Below are positions 26,053 through 35,110 of a DNA stretch of 64,000 bases, in pieces. Position 1 is the stretch's first letter, and each line of letters begins with the position of its first letter. Under the pieces are notes generated by a model, which saw only the letters and a list, made by a program, of their open reading frames with translations, was not told the DNA's origin and did not search any database. The translations under genes and the position numbers were made by a program. Origin of the DNA: Brooklawnia propionicigenes (GTDB taxonomy: Bacteria > Actinomycetota > Actinomycetes > Propionibacteriales > Propionibacteriaceae). The DNA lies in contig NZ_AP028056.1 of assembly GCF_030297015.1 (NCBI RefSeq), forward strand, positions 2,552,939-2,616,938. The letters are read 5' to 3'.

Positions 26053-27156
26053 TCACTTCTTCGAGGCGGCGAATGCTGCCGCTCGGTCGAGTCCACCGTG
26101 CTCCAGTCCGGCCAGCCCGGATTGCCCGGCCCAGACCTGCCGTTCGTGCCGGCTCACCTCGACGCGGAGGTGTCCGGTGAGGTGCTCGATCGCGCCGGGG
26201 ACCGCGCGCCGTTGCCCGACCAGCGGCACCGGCAGCAGGTGGGCATCGCTGAGCGGGGCATGGGCCTGGACGCTGACGGCCCAGCCGAGCGAGCGTCCCT
26301 CCAGAACCCAGTGCTCATCGCCGACGTCGGCCCGCACCGGTGAGGTGACCGGATTTCCCAGCCGCAGCAGCCGGCCTCCGGGCAGCCGTACGACGAGCCC
26401 GGTCACCTCGGTCTGCAGCGGGCCGGCGACGACCTGGCCGCCGGCGAAGGCCACACACGCGTCGGGCTCGGAGAAGCCTTGTGCCTGACCCCACCACCAG
26501 GAATCGGGAAAGCCGGCCCGGCCCCAGTTCTTCTCGCCGTAGACCTGAGCGTCGGAGAAGTCCCAGCGGTGGTCGCCGGCGAGCACCGTCCCGGACGCTC
26601 GTCCGCCCAGCAGCCACGGGTGCCAGTACTGATTGAGTCCCGGGATCAGCTGAAACCAGCTCGAGCCGCCGAACGGCCGATGGGAAGGCCAGCGGACGAG
26701 CCCGTCCAGGCCGATGTCGAGGCGGGCGTCGGCGCCGAGATCGACCACGACTCGCCTATCCGATCCGAAGAAGGATGCCTGCGGATCGGCCGCTCGCGCC
26801 CCCAACCCGCCGCGTCGGGCCTCGGCGCCGGCGATGATCGCCTGACGCCAGAACCCGTCGGAGGTGCCGAGCCCGGCCAGCGCCCAGCAGCCGGTGTCAT
26901 CGGTCTGGATCCCGATGAGCGCGATGACGACCCGGTGGGTCGCAGGATCGGTGATCCGCCAGTAGTAGCCCTCCATGGCGACCCCGTGGGCCCGCTCGGG
27001 GCGTCCGAACGGCCAGTCGGCGCCCCAGCCGCGGTAGCCCAGCCCAGAAGAGCGGTGCCTGCCGGCCGGACGAGCAGGTTCGCCTCCGACCGGCGGCGAA
27101 GTCGGAGCCGGGCGGGATGCCAGGTCGGGCTGGGATTGAGGAGTGTCGGCTGCCAT
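26053..27156 (-). CDS. Tocopherol-cyclase-like protein
   Basis: This 367-residue protein resembles plant and cyanobacterial tocopherol cyclase (VTE1). The diagnostic region is VYGEKNWGRAGFPDSWWWGQA at about residues 220-240. EGYYWRITDP near the N-terminus and FQLIPGLNQYWHPWLLGGRA in the middle also match the family. The first 35 residues are a disordered Pro/Ser-rich leader. The start at 27156 is well supported by GGGAGGATC. No other tocopherol genes are visible, so it may act on another prenylated quinol or lipid, or have lost cyclase activity; I infer only a lipid-binding fold. Confidence 0.75.
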   Translation of the reverse strand: MAADTPQSQPDLASRPAPTSPPVGGEPARPAGRHRSSGLGYRGWGADWPFGRPERAHGVAMEGYYWRITDPATHRVVIALIGIQTDDTGCWALAGLGTSDGFWRQAIIAGAEARRGGLGARAADPQASFFGSDRRVVVDLGADARLDIGLDGLVRWPSHRPFGGSSWFQLIPGLNQYWHPWLLGGRASGTVLAGDHRWDFSDAQVYGEKNWGRAGFPDSWWWGQAQGFSEPDACVAFAGGQVVAGPLQTEVTGLVVRLPGGRLLRLGNPVTSPVRADVGDEHWVLEGRSLGWAVSVQAHAPLSDAHLLPVPLVGQRRAVPGAIEHLTGHLRVEVSRHERQVWAGQSGLAGLEHGGLDRAAAFAASKK

Positions 27157-27269
27157 GCCTGATCCTCCCATCACATCGGCCCACGAGGCCGCGGTGCGTC
27201 GAGCGAGCCACTCTCTCGGCGTCGAGTGCCCCTGCGGCATGGTCTTCGTTTCGCCGCCCAGCCACAAAG

Positions 27270-27309
27270 AATCGCGGCGGCTCCCGAACCGGTGGGAGCC
27301 GCCGCGATT
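27270..27309 (-). terminator. Strong hairpin terminator of the amino-acid ABC operon
   Basis: A 16-bp perfect stem (27270-27285 with 27294-27309) closes an 8-nt loop. It lies about 80 bases beyond the binding-protein stop codon. After the stem the minus strand reads CTTTGTGG, so the T-run is short. Confidence 0.8.
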
Positions 27310-27387
27310 TCTTGGTAGTTGCGGTGGAACGGCGTGAACGTGGATCGTGGTGAAGAACCTGAACTCAGTTCACTTCACATTCTGGGT

Positions 27388-28278
27388 TTACTTGACGTTC
27401 TGGGTCTTGCCGTCCTCGACACCGACGAAGTAGTCCTCCGACAGACCGAAATCGGTGAGGATCTTCAGCAGCGTGCCGTCCTCCTTCATGTCGTTGAGAG
27501 CCGCGTTGACCTCGGCGAGGAAGTCCTCGTCCCCGAAGCGGACGGCCGAGCCGATCTGGCCAGCGGCCTCCGGGGTGTAGGGAGTCACCAGGCGGAGGTT
27601 GAGTGAACTGTCCTGCGCGAGGGTGTAGCCGGCGACGATACCGTCGGTCACCACGGCATCCACCTTGTGCAGGTTCACGGCGGTCATGAGGTTGGACTGG
27701 TTGTCGTAGGACACCAGGTCGCCGATCTGGCCCGCGTCGTGCCAGGCCTGCGCGGTCTCGAAGAATGCGGTCCCGGGCTGGGCGCCGACCGACTTGCCCA
27801 CGAGGTCAGCCTTCGACTGGATCGGCGAATCCTTGGGGACAACGAGTGCTTCGCCTTCCTGGTACCACTTGTCGCTGAACGCGGCGACCTGAAGGCGCTC
27901 GTCCCGGACATACATGGCGTCCACCACCATATCGATATTGCCGTTGTTGAGTTCGACGAGCAGGTTGGAGAAGTCGATGACCTTCATCTCGGTCTCGGGG
28001 ATCCCCAGCCGCTTGTTGATCTCGGTGAGGATGGCGATGTCGAGACCCGACAGCTCGCCGGTGTTGGCGTCGATGTAGGAGAACGGTGCATCGTTGGAAG
28101 AGCCGATGATGATCTTGCCGCGGCTCTTGATCTGGGTCAGCAGGGCCGACTCGCCGGCTACCGAAGCGCTGTCGGCGGAGGTCGGGGTCTCCGTGGTGAT
28201 GGTGCAGGCAGACAAGGCGGTCAGCAGGGCTGTGAGAGCGACCGCCGTCGCAATGCGGCAGGAGCGGAGGAGTTTCAT
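27388..28278 (-). CDS. Polar amino-acid ABC transporter substrate-binding lipoprotein
   Basis: This 296-residue receptor has a type II lipoprotein signal ending in LLTALSAC (lipid-bound Cys about residue 25). The mature protein follows SBP_bac_3: GKIIIGSSNDAPFSYID, LSGLDIAILTEINKRL, NGNIDMVVDAMYVRDERL, and LVGKSVGAQPGTAFFE. It captures an amino acid or a related amine such as GABA, ectoine or a polyamine breakdown product. The aminotransferase and PucR regulator in the same locus argue for a compound with a terminal amino group. It is the last gene of the operon, 48 bases after the permease. Confidence 0.88.
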   Translation of the reverse strand: MKLLRSCRIATAVALTALLTALSACTITTETPTSADSASVAGESALLTQIKSRGKIIIGSSNDAPFSYIDANTGELSGLDIAILTEINKRLGIPETEMKVIDFSNLLVELNNGNIDMVVDAMYVRDERLQVAAFSDKWYQEGEALVVPKDSPIQSKADLVGKSVGAQPGTAFFETAQAWHDAGQIGDLVSYDNQSNLMTAVNLHKVDAVVTDGIVAGYTLAQDSSLNLRLVTPYTPEAAGQIGSAVRFGDEDFLAEVNAALNDMKEDGTLLKILTDFGLSEDYFVGVEDGKTQNVK

Positions 28279-28326
28279 GATGACTGCTTTCGGTTGGGGC
28301 CCGTAGGGCGCTGGAACATCGGGGAT

Positions 28327-29025
28327 TTATCGGGGCCGTTGGAGTCTGTGCTCGAGGTATTTGGCGGCCTGGGACAGTGGGATCGACAAGACGAGATAGA
28401 CCAGGGCGAGGATGGTGTACGCCTCGACCGTGAGGAAGGTCTGGGACGCGAAGGTCCGGGTCCGCAGGAGCAGTTCCTGGACGGAGATCATGGCCAGCAA
28501 GGACGTGTCCTTGATCATCATCACGAGGTAGTTGCCGAAGACCGGGATGGAGTTGCGCAGGGCCGGCGGAATGATGAACCGGAACAAGACCTGGGCCTCA
28601 TTGAAACCCAGCGCGAGACCGGCCTCCCGTTGCCCGGGATCGACCGCGACGATCGCGCCGCGGATCACCTCCGACAGGTAACACCCGTAGTTGATGGCGA
28701 ATCCGATGATGCCGCTGGTGCTGGCTGCGATCTGCACGTTGATGTTCACTCCGAACAACATCGAGGCAAATCCGGCGATCAGCATCGGAACGACGTAGTA
28801 GATGTAGAAGAACTGGACGAGTAGCGGGGTTCCCCGGATGATCTCGATGAAGCCGATGAGGATGACGTTGAGGACCCGGTTGTGGGACAGCCGTCCGATC
28901 GCCAGCACCAGGCCGACGACAAGCGAACTGAGAAACCCGACGATTGTGATGTAGAGGACGATGCCGACACCGTCCAGCAGGCTCGGCGCCAGGGCAGCGA
29001 ATGCTCGGCCGAAGTGGAGTTCCAT
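28327..29025 (-). CDS. Polar amino-acid ABC transporter permease (HisM/GlnP family)
   Basis: This 232-residue membrane protein has about five helices. The family signature is in LAFNEAQ-like form: REAGLALGFNEAQVLFRFII, containing the EAA loop that contacts the ATPase. EIIRGTPLLVQFFYIYYVVP is the standard N-terminal motif for this group. It probably works as a homodimer, since only one permease gene is present. It starts nine bases after the ATPase stop. Confidence 0.92.
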   Translation of the reverse strand: MELHFGRAFAALAPSLLDGVGIVLYITIVGFLSSLVVGLVLAIGRLSHNRVLNVILIGFIEIIRGTPLLVQFFYIYYVVPMLIAGFASMLFGVNINVQIAASTSGIIGFAINYGCYLSEVIRGAIVAVDPGQREAGLALGFNEAQVLFRFIIPPALRNSIPVFGNYLVMMIKDTSLLAMISVQELLLRTRTFASQTFLTVEAYTILALVYLVLSIPLSQAAKYLEHRLQRPR

Positions 29026-29034
29026 GTCGTCCCC

Positions 29035-29763
29035 CTAGAGAATGCGGGCCAGGAAGGCCCGGGTCCGGTCGTTGCGAGGGTTGCCGAAGATCTCCTCCGG
29101 CGTCCCCTCCTCGACGATGTAGCCCTGGTCCATGAAGATCACGCGGTGAGCAACCTCGCGCGCAAACCCCATTTCGTGGGTGACGACGAGCATCGTCATG
29201 CCCTCGCGGGCGAGTTGCTTCATGACGGCCAGGACATCCCCCACGAGCTCCGGGTCGAGGGCTGACGTGGGCTCGTCGAACAGCAGCACCTCGGGTCGCA
29301 TCGCCAAAGCCCGTGCGATGGCAACCCGCTGCTGCTGGCCACCCGACAAGGTGTTCGGGTAGGCGTCGGCCTTGGATTCCATGCCGACCTTGCGCAGGTA
29401 CTCCATGCCCTGGAAGTGAGCGGTCCCCCGCGGCAGCCGCAGCAGCCTTTGTGGCGCATAGGTCACGTTCTCCAGCACCGTTTTGAGGGGGAAGAGGTTG
29501 AATCGCTGAAACACCATGCCCACCTTCTGACGGTAGGAGGGAGTGTCGCGGCCCAGCCGGGTGATGTCCTGGCCCTCGAACAGGATCGCGCCGTTGGTGG
29601 GCCGCTCCAGCAGGTTGACACAGCGGAGCATGGTGCTCTTGCCGGATCCGGACGGGCCGATGACGACGACAACCTCGCCGCGCTCGATGTTGATGTTGAT
29701 GTCGCGCAGCACTTCCAGGTCGCCGAAAGACTTGGATAGGTTCTTGATCTCCAGCATGCTCAT
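29035..29763 (-). CDS. Polar amino-acid ABC transporter ATP-binding protein (GlnQ/HisP family)
   Basis: This 242-residue ATPase drives the importer from the cytoplasm. It has Walker [10 protein letters not shown] near residues 35-43, Q-loop VFQRFNLFP, signature [15 protein letters not shown] and Walker [15 protein letters not shown], and it ends with the GlnQ-like [17 protein letters not shown]. The ATG at 29763 follows GGAGGCGACGGC; the open frame extends far upstream but without conservation. A 152-base gap separates it from the kinase-like gene, possibly with an internal promoter. Confidence 0.92.
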   Translation of the reverse strand: MSMLEIKNLSKSFGDLEVLRDININIERGEVVVVIGPSGSGKSTMLRCVNLLERPTNGAILFEGQDITRLGRDTPSYRQKVGMVFQRFNLFPLKTVLENVTYAPQRLLRLPRGTAHFQGMEYLRKVGMESKADAYPNTLSGGQQQRVAIARALAMRPEVLLFDEPTSALDPELVGDVLAVMKQLAREGMTMLVVTHEMGFAREVAHRVIFMDQGYIVEEGTPEEIFGNPRNDRTRAFLARIL

Positions 29764-29915
29764 GCCGTCGCCTCCTTCTCGGCAGGTCGCCGATGGTGGG
29801 ATTGCTAACAATGTGCGGGTTGGCCGCATTGGGGCGTGCCTCTTCCTGGGGACGGAAAGCGGGCTCTCCGGGTTTGTTGGTGCGGCGTCCCGGGCGCCAT
29901 CTTCAGCAGTCCGGA

Positions 29916-30518
29916 CTAGGAAAGGCCGAACCTGGCGCGGATCAGATAACACAGGGCGTCGCAGGTGCCGTCGATTCCCAGCAGGCTGGAATCCAGCATG
30001 AGGTGTTTGTGGTCTTTGTCGGCCACGGAATAGCCGCAGTAGTGCCGGTGGTAGGACTCGCGTGCCTTGTCGACGGCCGCGATGGTCTTCTTGGCATCGG
30101 GGATCGTCATATGGAGGTGTTCGACGCAGTTGCGCAGCCGCTGGGGATAGGGTGCGTAGACGAAGATCTTCATCACCTCCGGGCGCTCCTCGAGGATGTG
30201 ATCTGCGCATCGTCCGACGATGATGCACGGCCCCCGTTCGGCGAGGTTGAGAATGACCCGGCGCTGAGCGGCGAAGACCGCGTCCTGGAGGGCGATCGTG
30301 CCGGTGCCGAGGGGTTCACTCATGCTGAAGAACGCCGGACGCGCGCTCTCCTCGGCCTTGGTGACCGTCGAGACGGGAAGCCCCATTTCCTGGGCGGCGA
30401 GCTCTACGATGTCGCGGTCGTAGTAGTCGATGCCGAGGCTTTCACTCACGGTGCGTGCGATGGGACGCCCCAGGCTGCCGAACTGACGAGCGAGTGTGAC
30501 GACGAACCTTGATGACAT
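29916..30518 (-). CDS. Cytidylate-kinase-like family protein (PF13189 type)
   Basis: This 200-residue P-loop protein is related to cytidylate kinase but is usually of unknown substrate. The N-terminal [15 protein letters not shown] matches the family's modified P-loop (consensus near REFGSGGREIA), followed by [27 protein letters not shown] in the middle and [13 protein letters not shown] resemble the family core. It lies 31 bases after the aminotransferase stop and has a GAAAGGAGGACC ribosome site, so it is part of the catabolic operon. Its reason for being here is unclear: it could phosphorylate a pathway intermediate or act as a sensor. Confidence 0.8.
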   Translation of the reverse strand: MSSRFVVTLARQFGSLGRPIARTVSESLGIDYYDRDIVELAAQEMGLPVSTVTKAEESARPAFFSMSEPLGTGTIALQDAVFAAQRRVILNLAERGPCIIVGRCADHILEERPEVMKIFVYAPYPQRLRNCVEHLHMTIPDAKKTIAAVDKARESYHRHYCGYSVADKDHKHLMLDSSLLGIDGTCDALCYLIRARFGLS

Positions 30519-30549
30519 CTGTGGTCCTCCTTTCGTGTTCGGGATGTGG

Positions 30550-31944
30550 TCATGCGGCGCCCGGTGTGGATCCGGCGGTCTGCGGCACGCGGGGGACAGA
30601 TGCCTCCAACGAGGCCTCGAGGATGTCGAGGCCGGCTGCGATCTGGGCATCGGTGATGACGAGGGGAGCGAGGAAGCGGATGACGTTGCCGCAGGTACCC
30701 GCGCTCTCGATGAGTAAGCCTCGGGAGGCTGCTTCGGCGATGAGATCGCGGACGAGTTCGGGGTAGGGCTCCTTGGTCGTCCGGTCCTTCACAAACTCGA
30801 GCCCGATCATCGCACCCAGGCCGCGGATATCACCGATCACATCGAAGCGCTCGGCCCACGCGCGATAGCGCGCGGTAACGATTGCGCCGATCTCGATGGC
30901 GCGGCGGGCGAGCTGGTCGCGTTCCATCACACGCAGCACCGCCAGCCCCGCGGCGCAAGCCACGGCGTTCCCGCCGAAGGTGCCTCCGATGACCCCCGCC
31001 GGGACGGATTCGGTGATCTCTTCCCGCGCGATGATCGCGCTCAGTGGCAGGCCCGCGGCGATGGACTTGGCCGTGGCCAGGATGTCGGGCCGGATGCCGG
31101 CCTCGGCCCAGTAGTCGCTGGCGAACAGGCGGCCGGTTCGGCAGAAGCCGCTTTGCACCTCGTCGACGATGAGCAGGATGCCGTGGCGATCGCAGATCTC
31201 GCGCACCGCCTGCACCCATTCCAAGGGAGCGGGGATGAATCCGCCCTCGCCCTGCACCGGCTCCACGACGATGGCAGCCACGTATTCCGGCAGCGAGGCC
31301 TGCTCGAACACCTGCTCCAACGAGCTGAGGTAGTAGGCGATGGCGTCGCTGCCCTCCAGGCCTGCGGGGGCGCGATAGAGGTTCGGGAAATCAGCCCGGT
31401 AGACACCGTCGGGGAATGGGCCCATTCCCCGGGCGTAGGCCTTCTTCGAGGTCATGGCCATGGTCAGCAGCGTGCGTCCGTGGAACGCACCGGAGAAGAC
31501 GATGATGTTGGGGCGCCCAGTGAATGCCTTGGCGAGCTTCACGGCGTTCTCGTCGGCCTCGGCGCCGCTGTTGGTGAAATACGCGCGGCGGCGTTCGCCA
31601 CGGATGGGAGCCCGGGAGGCCAGCGCCTCGGCGAGTTCGACGTAGCCGGGATGGGTGATGATGTTGGCCATCGCGTGCAGGTAACGGTCGGTCTGTGCGT
31701 GGATCGCGGCGAGCACATCGGGGTGCGAGTACCCGACATTGAGGACGCCGACGCCGCCGACCCAGTCGACGAAGATGTTGCCGTCGACGTCGGCGACCAT
31801 GGCTCCTTCGGCCCGGTCGATGACGACGGGATAGTCGCATCGGATGGCGCTCGGTACGGCTTGAGCGCGCCGGGCGATGATCTGAGCTGCCTGAGGCCCG
31901 GGGAGCACCTTGGTGACGATCTTGGGAAGTGCGTTTCGCAACAT
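30550..31944 (-). CDS. Class III (omega-amino-acid/GABA-type) PLP aminotransferase
   Basis: This 464-residue enzyme transfers an amino group from an omega-amino acid or amine to a 2-oxo acid. Hallmarks are FTNSGAEADENAVKLAKAFTG, SGAFHGRTLLTMAMT, IVVEPVQGEGGFIPAP, ILLIVDEVQSGFCRTG (PLP-ring Asp) and the PLP lysine in LATAKSIAAGLPLSAI, then GGTFGGNAVACAAGLAVL. The overall pattern best fits 4-aminobutyrate aminotransferase, but diaminobutyrate, 5-aminovalerate or taurine enzymes are similar. It is the first gene of the leftward operon and divergent from the PucR gene, an arrangement typical of amine catabolism. Confidence 0.88.
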   Translation of the reverse strand: MLRNALPKIVTKVLPGPQAAQIIARRAQAVPSAIRCDYPVVIDRAEGAMVADVDGNIFVDWVGGVGVLNVGYSHPDVLAAIHAQTDRYLHAMANIITHPGYVELAEALASRAPIRGERRRAYFTNSGAEADENAVKLAKAFTGRPNIIVFSGAFHGRTLLTMAMTSKKAYARGMGPFPDGVYRADFPNLYRAPAGLEGSDAIAYYLSSLEQVFEQASLPEYVAAIVVEPVQGEGGFIPAPLEWVQAVREICDRHGILLIVDEVQSGFCRTGRLFASDYWAEAGIRPDILATAKSIAAGLPLSAIIAREEITESVPAGVIGGTFGGNAVACAAGLAVLRVMERDQLARRAIEIGAIVTARYRAWAERFDVIGDIRGLGAMIGLEFVKDRTTKEPYPELVRDLIAEAASRGLLIESAGTCGNVIRFLAPLVITDAQIAAGLDILEASLEASVPRVPQTAGSTPGAA

Positions 31945-32063
31945 GGTGGTAACTCCTGTGGTGTAGAGAGCCAGTAGACCGTGGGGTTTGCGTCCTAAAT
32001 CCAGTATCGAAGACCACTCTCGATCTGCCTAGGTATCGCGAACACCAAGCCGATGGACGACAT

Positions 32064-32080
32064 TTGTACGCCGAATACAA
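32064..32080. promoter_or_regulatory. Dyad in the divergent promoter region, candidate PucR operator
   Basis: TTGTA (32064-32068) and TACAA (32076-32080) form an inverted repeat with a 7-base spacer, 36 bases upstream of the PucR start and about 120 bases from the aminotransferase start. The assignment rests only on position and symmetry. Confidence 0.4.
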
Positions 32081-32116
32081 GGAGTTTCGATTGGCGTTCT
32101 GGGAAAGGGGTGCTGC

Positions 32117-33239
32117 GTGGAAACCGTCGTTGGTACGTTATATGAGAGGTCTCGAGAGAAGTACTCCGTGTCGCTGCTCGGGGGTGAGAATGGCCTAGCC
32201 AACTCGGCATCCTGGGTGTACTTGGCCGAGGATATCGGCAACGTTTCATTCCTTCGCGGAGGAGAGTTCGTCTTGACCACGGGGTTGTTCGTGAAAGCAG
32301 ATGTCACGCTGCGTGACTTTGTGGAAGCGCTCGCTCTGCGCGATTGCAGCGGCGTTCTGGTGAATATTGGCCCCTATCTGACCGAGCATGATCTGACGCA
32401 GGATATCTGGGATTTCTGTGATGCCAACAGCCTTCCTCTTTTCGTCATGCCGTGGGAGATTCATCTCGTCGACATCATGCAGGAGTTGTCGGCGATGCTC
32501 CTGCAGGAGCAGCAGCGGATGACCAGCCTGAACGCTGCCTTTGAGGCGGCGTTGTATCAGACGCCGGTACCGGAGGTCGTGCTCCAAGGCCTGCGGCATT
32601 TTGGGTTCGAGGAGCACGCTTCCTATCGGGTTGCGGTGATCCACAATCTGGCGATTCCGGCCAAGGTGTCCTCGCCGCTGAATCGCCGCCGGATGCGTTA
32701 TCACCTGTTTCGTCACAACAACCTGCACGTGCTCATTCACCGCATCGATCAACAGTCGCTGTCGCCGGATGAACTGGTCGACCTTGCGTGTTACTGCGAT
32801 GCGGTCTCGATGGGGGTGAGCGGGCCGGTCGACGGCTTGCATCAGCTCGGAACCGGCTACCGCAGGGCGCGCTTCTCGTTGTCGATGGCCGAATTGTGGC
32901 AGCGCTCACCCGTTCGTTGGCTTCGAGGAGATGGGCATGCTCCAGTTGCTGTTCGGGGTCTCGGACCTGTCGTTGTTGGAGGACCTCTGCGATCACTACC
33001 TCGGCCCGCTGGAGGACTACGACCAGCTGCACGACACCGACCTCGTCCATACCTTGAAGGTGTTCCTGATCTGCGACTGCAACCTGGTCGAGACCGCGCT
33101 GCGCCTGCCGGCGCACCGCAACACGGTGGTGTACCGCGTCCGCCGGATCAAGGAGGTGCTTCAGCTGAACATCGACCAGGCGACGGTGAAGTTCAACCTC
33201 CTCCTGGCGCTCTACATCCGCGAGTACCTGTCGATGTGA
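32117..33239 (+). pseudogene. PucR-family transcriptional regulator split by a +1 frameshift
   Basis: The first part (32117 to about 32910) carries a PucR N-terminal ligand-binding domain (GEFVLTTGLFVKADVTLRDF, CSGVLVNIGPYLTEHD) and the middle region. The rest of the protein continues in the +1 frame from about 32905: FEEMGMLQLLFGVSDLSLL, then the C-terminal PucR helix-turn-helix HTLKVFLICDCNLVETALRL and HRNTVVYRVRRIKEVL, ending at the stop at 33239. Removing one C from the CCC at about 32908-32910 joins the frames as RSPFVGFEEMG, which restores the family sequence. This could be a true inactivating mutation, programmed shifting, or a sequencing error. It probably controls the divergent aminotransferase operon. 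The GTG start follows AAAGGGG. Confidence 0.82.
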
Positions 33240-33424
33240 GGCAGCGGGTCTGGAGGGATTGCCGGTGCCGGCGCGCGGTATTCGCTAAGGTGTCAGTGTC
33301 AACCAGCGCATGTGATCGGGACCGGGGCTGATCTGGGTGACTGGTCAGCGTTGACCGTGTGCTGCCGCCCCTGATTTCGGGCCGACATGGCTAATTCGGC
33401 AGGTATTCACTTGAAGGAGAGATA

Positions 33425-34882
33425 ATGACAACCCACGATCCGGCGATTCCCTCGACAACGGAATCTGGTGCGCCTCGCGAATCCGATGCACATTCGTTGA
33501 GCGTGGGGCCCGACGGCCCGCTCATGTTGCACGATGTAGCCCTCGTTCAGAAACTTGCCCGCTTCGACCGCGAACGGGTTCCGGAACGTAGCCCGCACGC
33601 AAAGGGCTCCGGCGCTTTCGGTGAGTTCGTTCTCACGCAGGATGTTTCCGCATACACCAAGGCCGATTTCCTTCAGCCTGGCCGGCGGACGAGGACGCTG
33701 ATGCGTTTCTCGACCGTCGCCGGCGAACTCGGCTCCCCGGATACCTGGCGGGACGTCCGCGGCTTCGCGATGCGTTTCTACACCCAGGAGGGAAACTTCG
33801 ATCTGGTCGGGAACAACACGCCCGTCTTCTTCGTGCGTGACCCGATGAAATTCGCCGATTTCATTCATTCGCAGAAGCGCCTGCCTGACTCGGGTCTGCG
33901 CTCGAACAACATGCAGTGGGATTTCTGGACACTGTCGCCGGAGTCCGCGCACCAGGTGAGCTACCTCATGGGGGATCGCGGGCTTCCGAAGACGTGGCGC
34001 AATATGAATGGCTACTCCTCGCACACCTACATGTGGATCAACGCGGCCGGGGAGCGCTTCTGGGTGAAGTATCACGTCCACACCGATCAGGGTGTGGAGA
34101 ACATTACGAACGCGGAGGCAGCCAAACTCGCCGGTGACGACGCAGACTTCCATCGCAGGGATCTGTTCGACGCGATCGAACGCGGCGATTACCCGAGCTG
34201 GACGGTGAGCGTTCAGATCATGCCGTACGCCGAGGCGAAGACCTACCGCTTCAATCCGTTTGATCTGACCAAGGTCTGGTCGAAGAAGGACTACCCGCTG
34301 CACGAGGTGGGACGCATCACGTTGAACGAGAACCCGACGAATCACTTCGCGCAGATCGAGCAGGCAGCGTTCAGCCCGTCCAACATGGTGCCCGGAACGG
34401 GAGTGTCGCCGGACAAGATGCTGCTTGCGCGGGTCTTCTCCTACCCGGACGCCCAACGCAATCGGGTGGGCACGAACTACAACCAGTTGCCCGTGAACGC
34501 GCCGGTGGTGCCCACGAACTCCTATGACAAGGAGGGGCAGATGCAGTACGACCACAGCGGCGCAGCGCCGGTGTACGCGCCGAACTCGTATGGGCGTGCC
34601 TACCAGGACGAGCAGGGTCCGGTCGAAAACGGCTGGGAGTCCGACGGTGAACTGATTCGATCCGCCTACACGCTGCACGCCGAGGACGATGACTTCGGTC
34701 AGGCGCACACCCTGGTGCGCGAGGTGTTCTCGGAAGAGCAGCGGGAGCGCTTGGTGGAGACCGTCGTCGGCGCGCTCGCCGGGGTCATGGAGCCGGTGCT
34801 GTCACGCGTCTTCCAGTACTGGAAGAACATCGATCAACAAGTCGGTGAGGCGATCGAAGCCAGCTATCGCGCCGCCAACTAG
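33425..34882 (+). CDS. katA: Monofunctional haem catalase
   Basis: This 485-residue clade 3-size catalase dismutates hydrogen peroxide. The catalytic histidine is in [16 protein letters not shown] (His58), the catalytic asparagine in [13 protein letters not shown], and the proximal haem tyrosine in [35 protein letters not shown] is the family signature. The ATG at 33425 follows GAAGGAGAG. It stands alone with its own terminator. No regulator or ferritin gene is adjacent, and I could not identify an OxyR/FurA box in the 185-base upstream region. Confidence 0.97.
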   Translation: MTTHDPAIPSTTESGAPRESDAHSLSVGPDGPLMLHDVALVQKLARFDRERVPERSPHAKGSGAFGEFVLTQDVSAYTKADFLQPGRRTRTLMRFSTVAGELGSPDTWRDVRGFAMRFYTQEGNFDLVGNNTPVFFVRDPMKFADFIHSQKRLPDSGLRSNNMQWDFWTLSPESAHQVSYLMGDRGLPKTWRNMNGYSSHTYMWINAAGERFWVKYHVHTDQGVENITNAEAAKLAGDDADFHRRDLFDAIERGDYPSWTVSVQIMPYAEAKTYRFNPFDLTKVWSKKDYPLHEVGRITLNENPTNHFAQIEQAAFSPSNMVPGTGVSPDKMLLARVFSYPDAQRNRVGTNYNQLPVNAPVVPTNSYDKEGQMQYDHSGAAPVYAPNSYGRAYQDEQGPVENGWESDGELIRSAYTLHAEDDDFGQAHTLVREVFSEEQRERLVETVVGALAGVMEPVLSRVFQYWKNIDQQVGEAIEASYRAAN

Positions 34883-34887
34883 GCGAT

Positions 34888-34925
34888 GGGCGGGAGTCGC
34901 TACGGCGGCTCCCGCCCGGCTTTTC
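34888..34925 (+). terminator. Rho-independent terminator of catalase
   Basis: GGGCGGGAG (34888-34896) pairs with CTCCCGCCC (34909-34917), followed by GGCTTTTCT. It begins six bases after the catalase stop and is the most classical terminator in the window. Confidence 0.88.
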
Positions 34926-35001
34926 TAACGCGTCTGTTCATCGGCCGACGGTGTCGTCGCCGCTGCTGAAGCCCGGGATCGGTCGCTGCCTCAGCCCCAG
35001 A

Positions 35002-35017
35002 CCTGACTTCCACAGGT
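35002..35017 (+). repeat. Left terminal inverted repeat of the IS
   Basis: These 16 bases match the reverse complement of 36668-36683 exactly; the match does not extend further on either side. Confidence 0.92.
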
Positions 35018-35094
35018 GGGCGTGTTTCGTGATTGTTTGTGCTTGTCAGGGGCTTGCGGTGGGTGGTTTTGGGGCACTAACGGGCGGTTAGAAT

Positions 35095-35110
35095 CGGGCT
35101 TGTGAGCCCG
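35095..35110 (+). promoter_or_regulatory. Hairpin enclosing the transposase start codon
   Basis: CGGGCT (35095-35100) and AGCCCG (35105-35110) form a 6-bp GC-rich stem with a TGTG tetraloop. The GTG start codon at 35102-35104 is inside the loop, so folding should block initiation and limit transposase synthesis. This is a prediction from sequence only. Confidence 0.5.
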
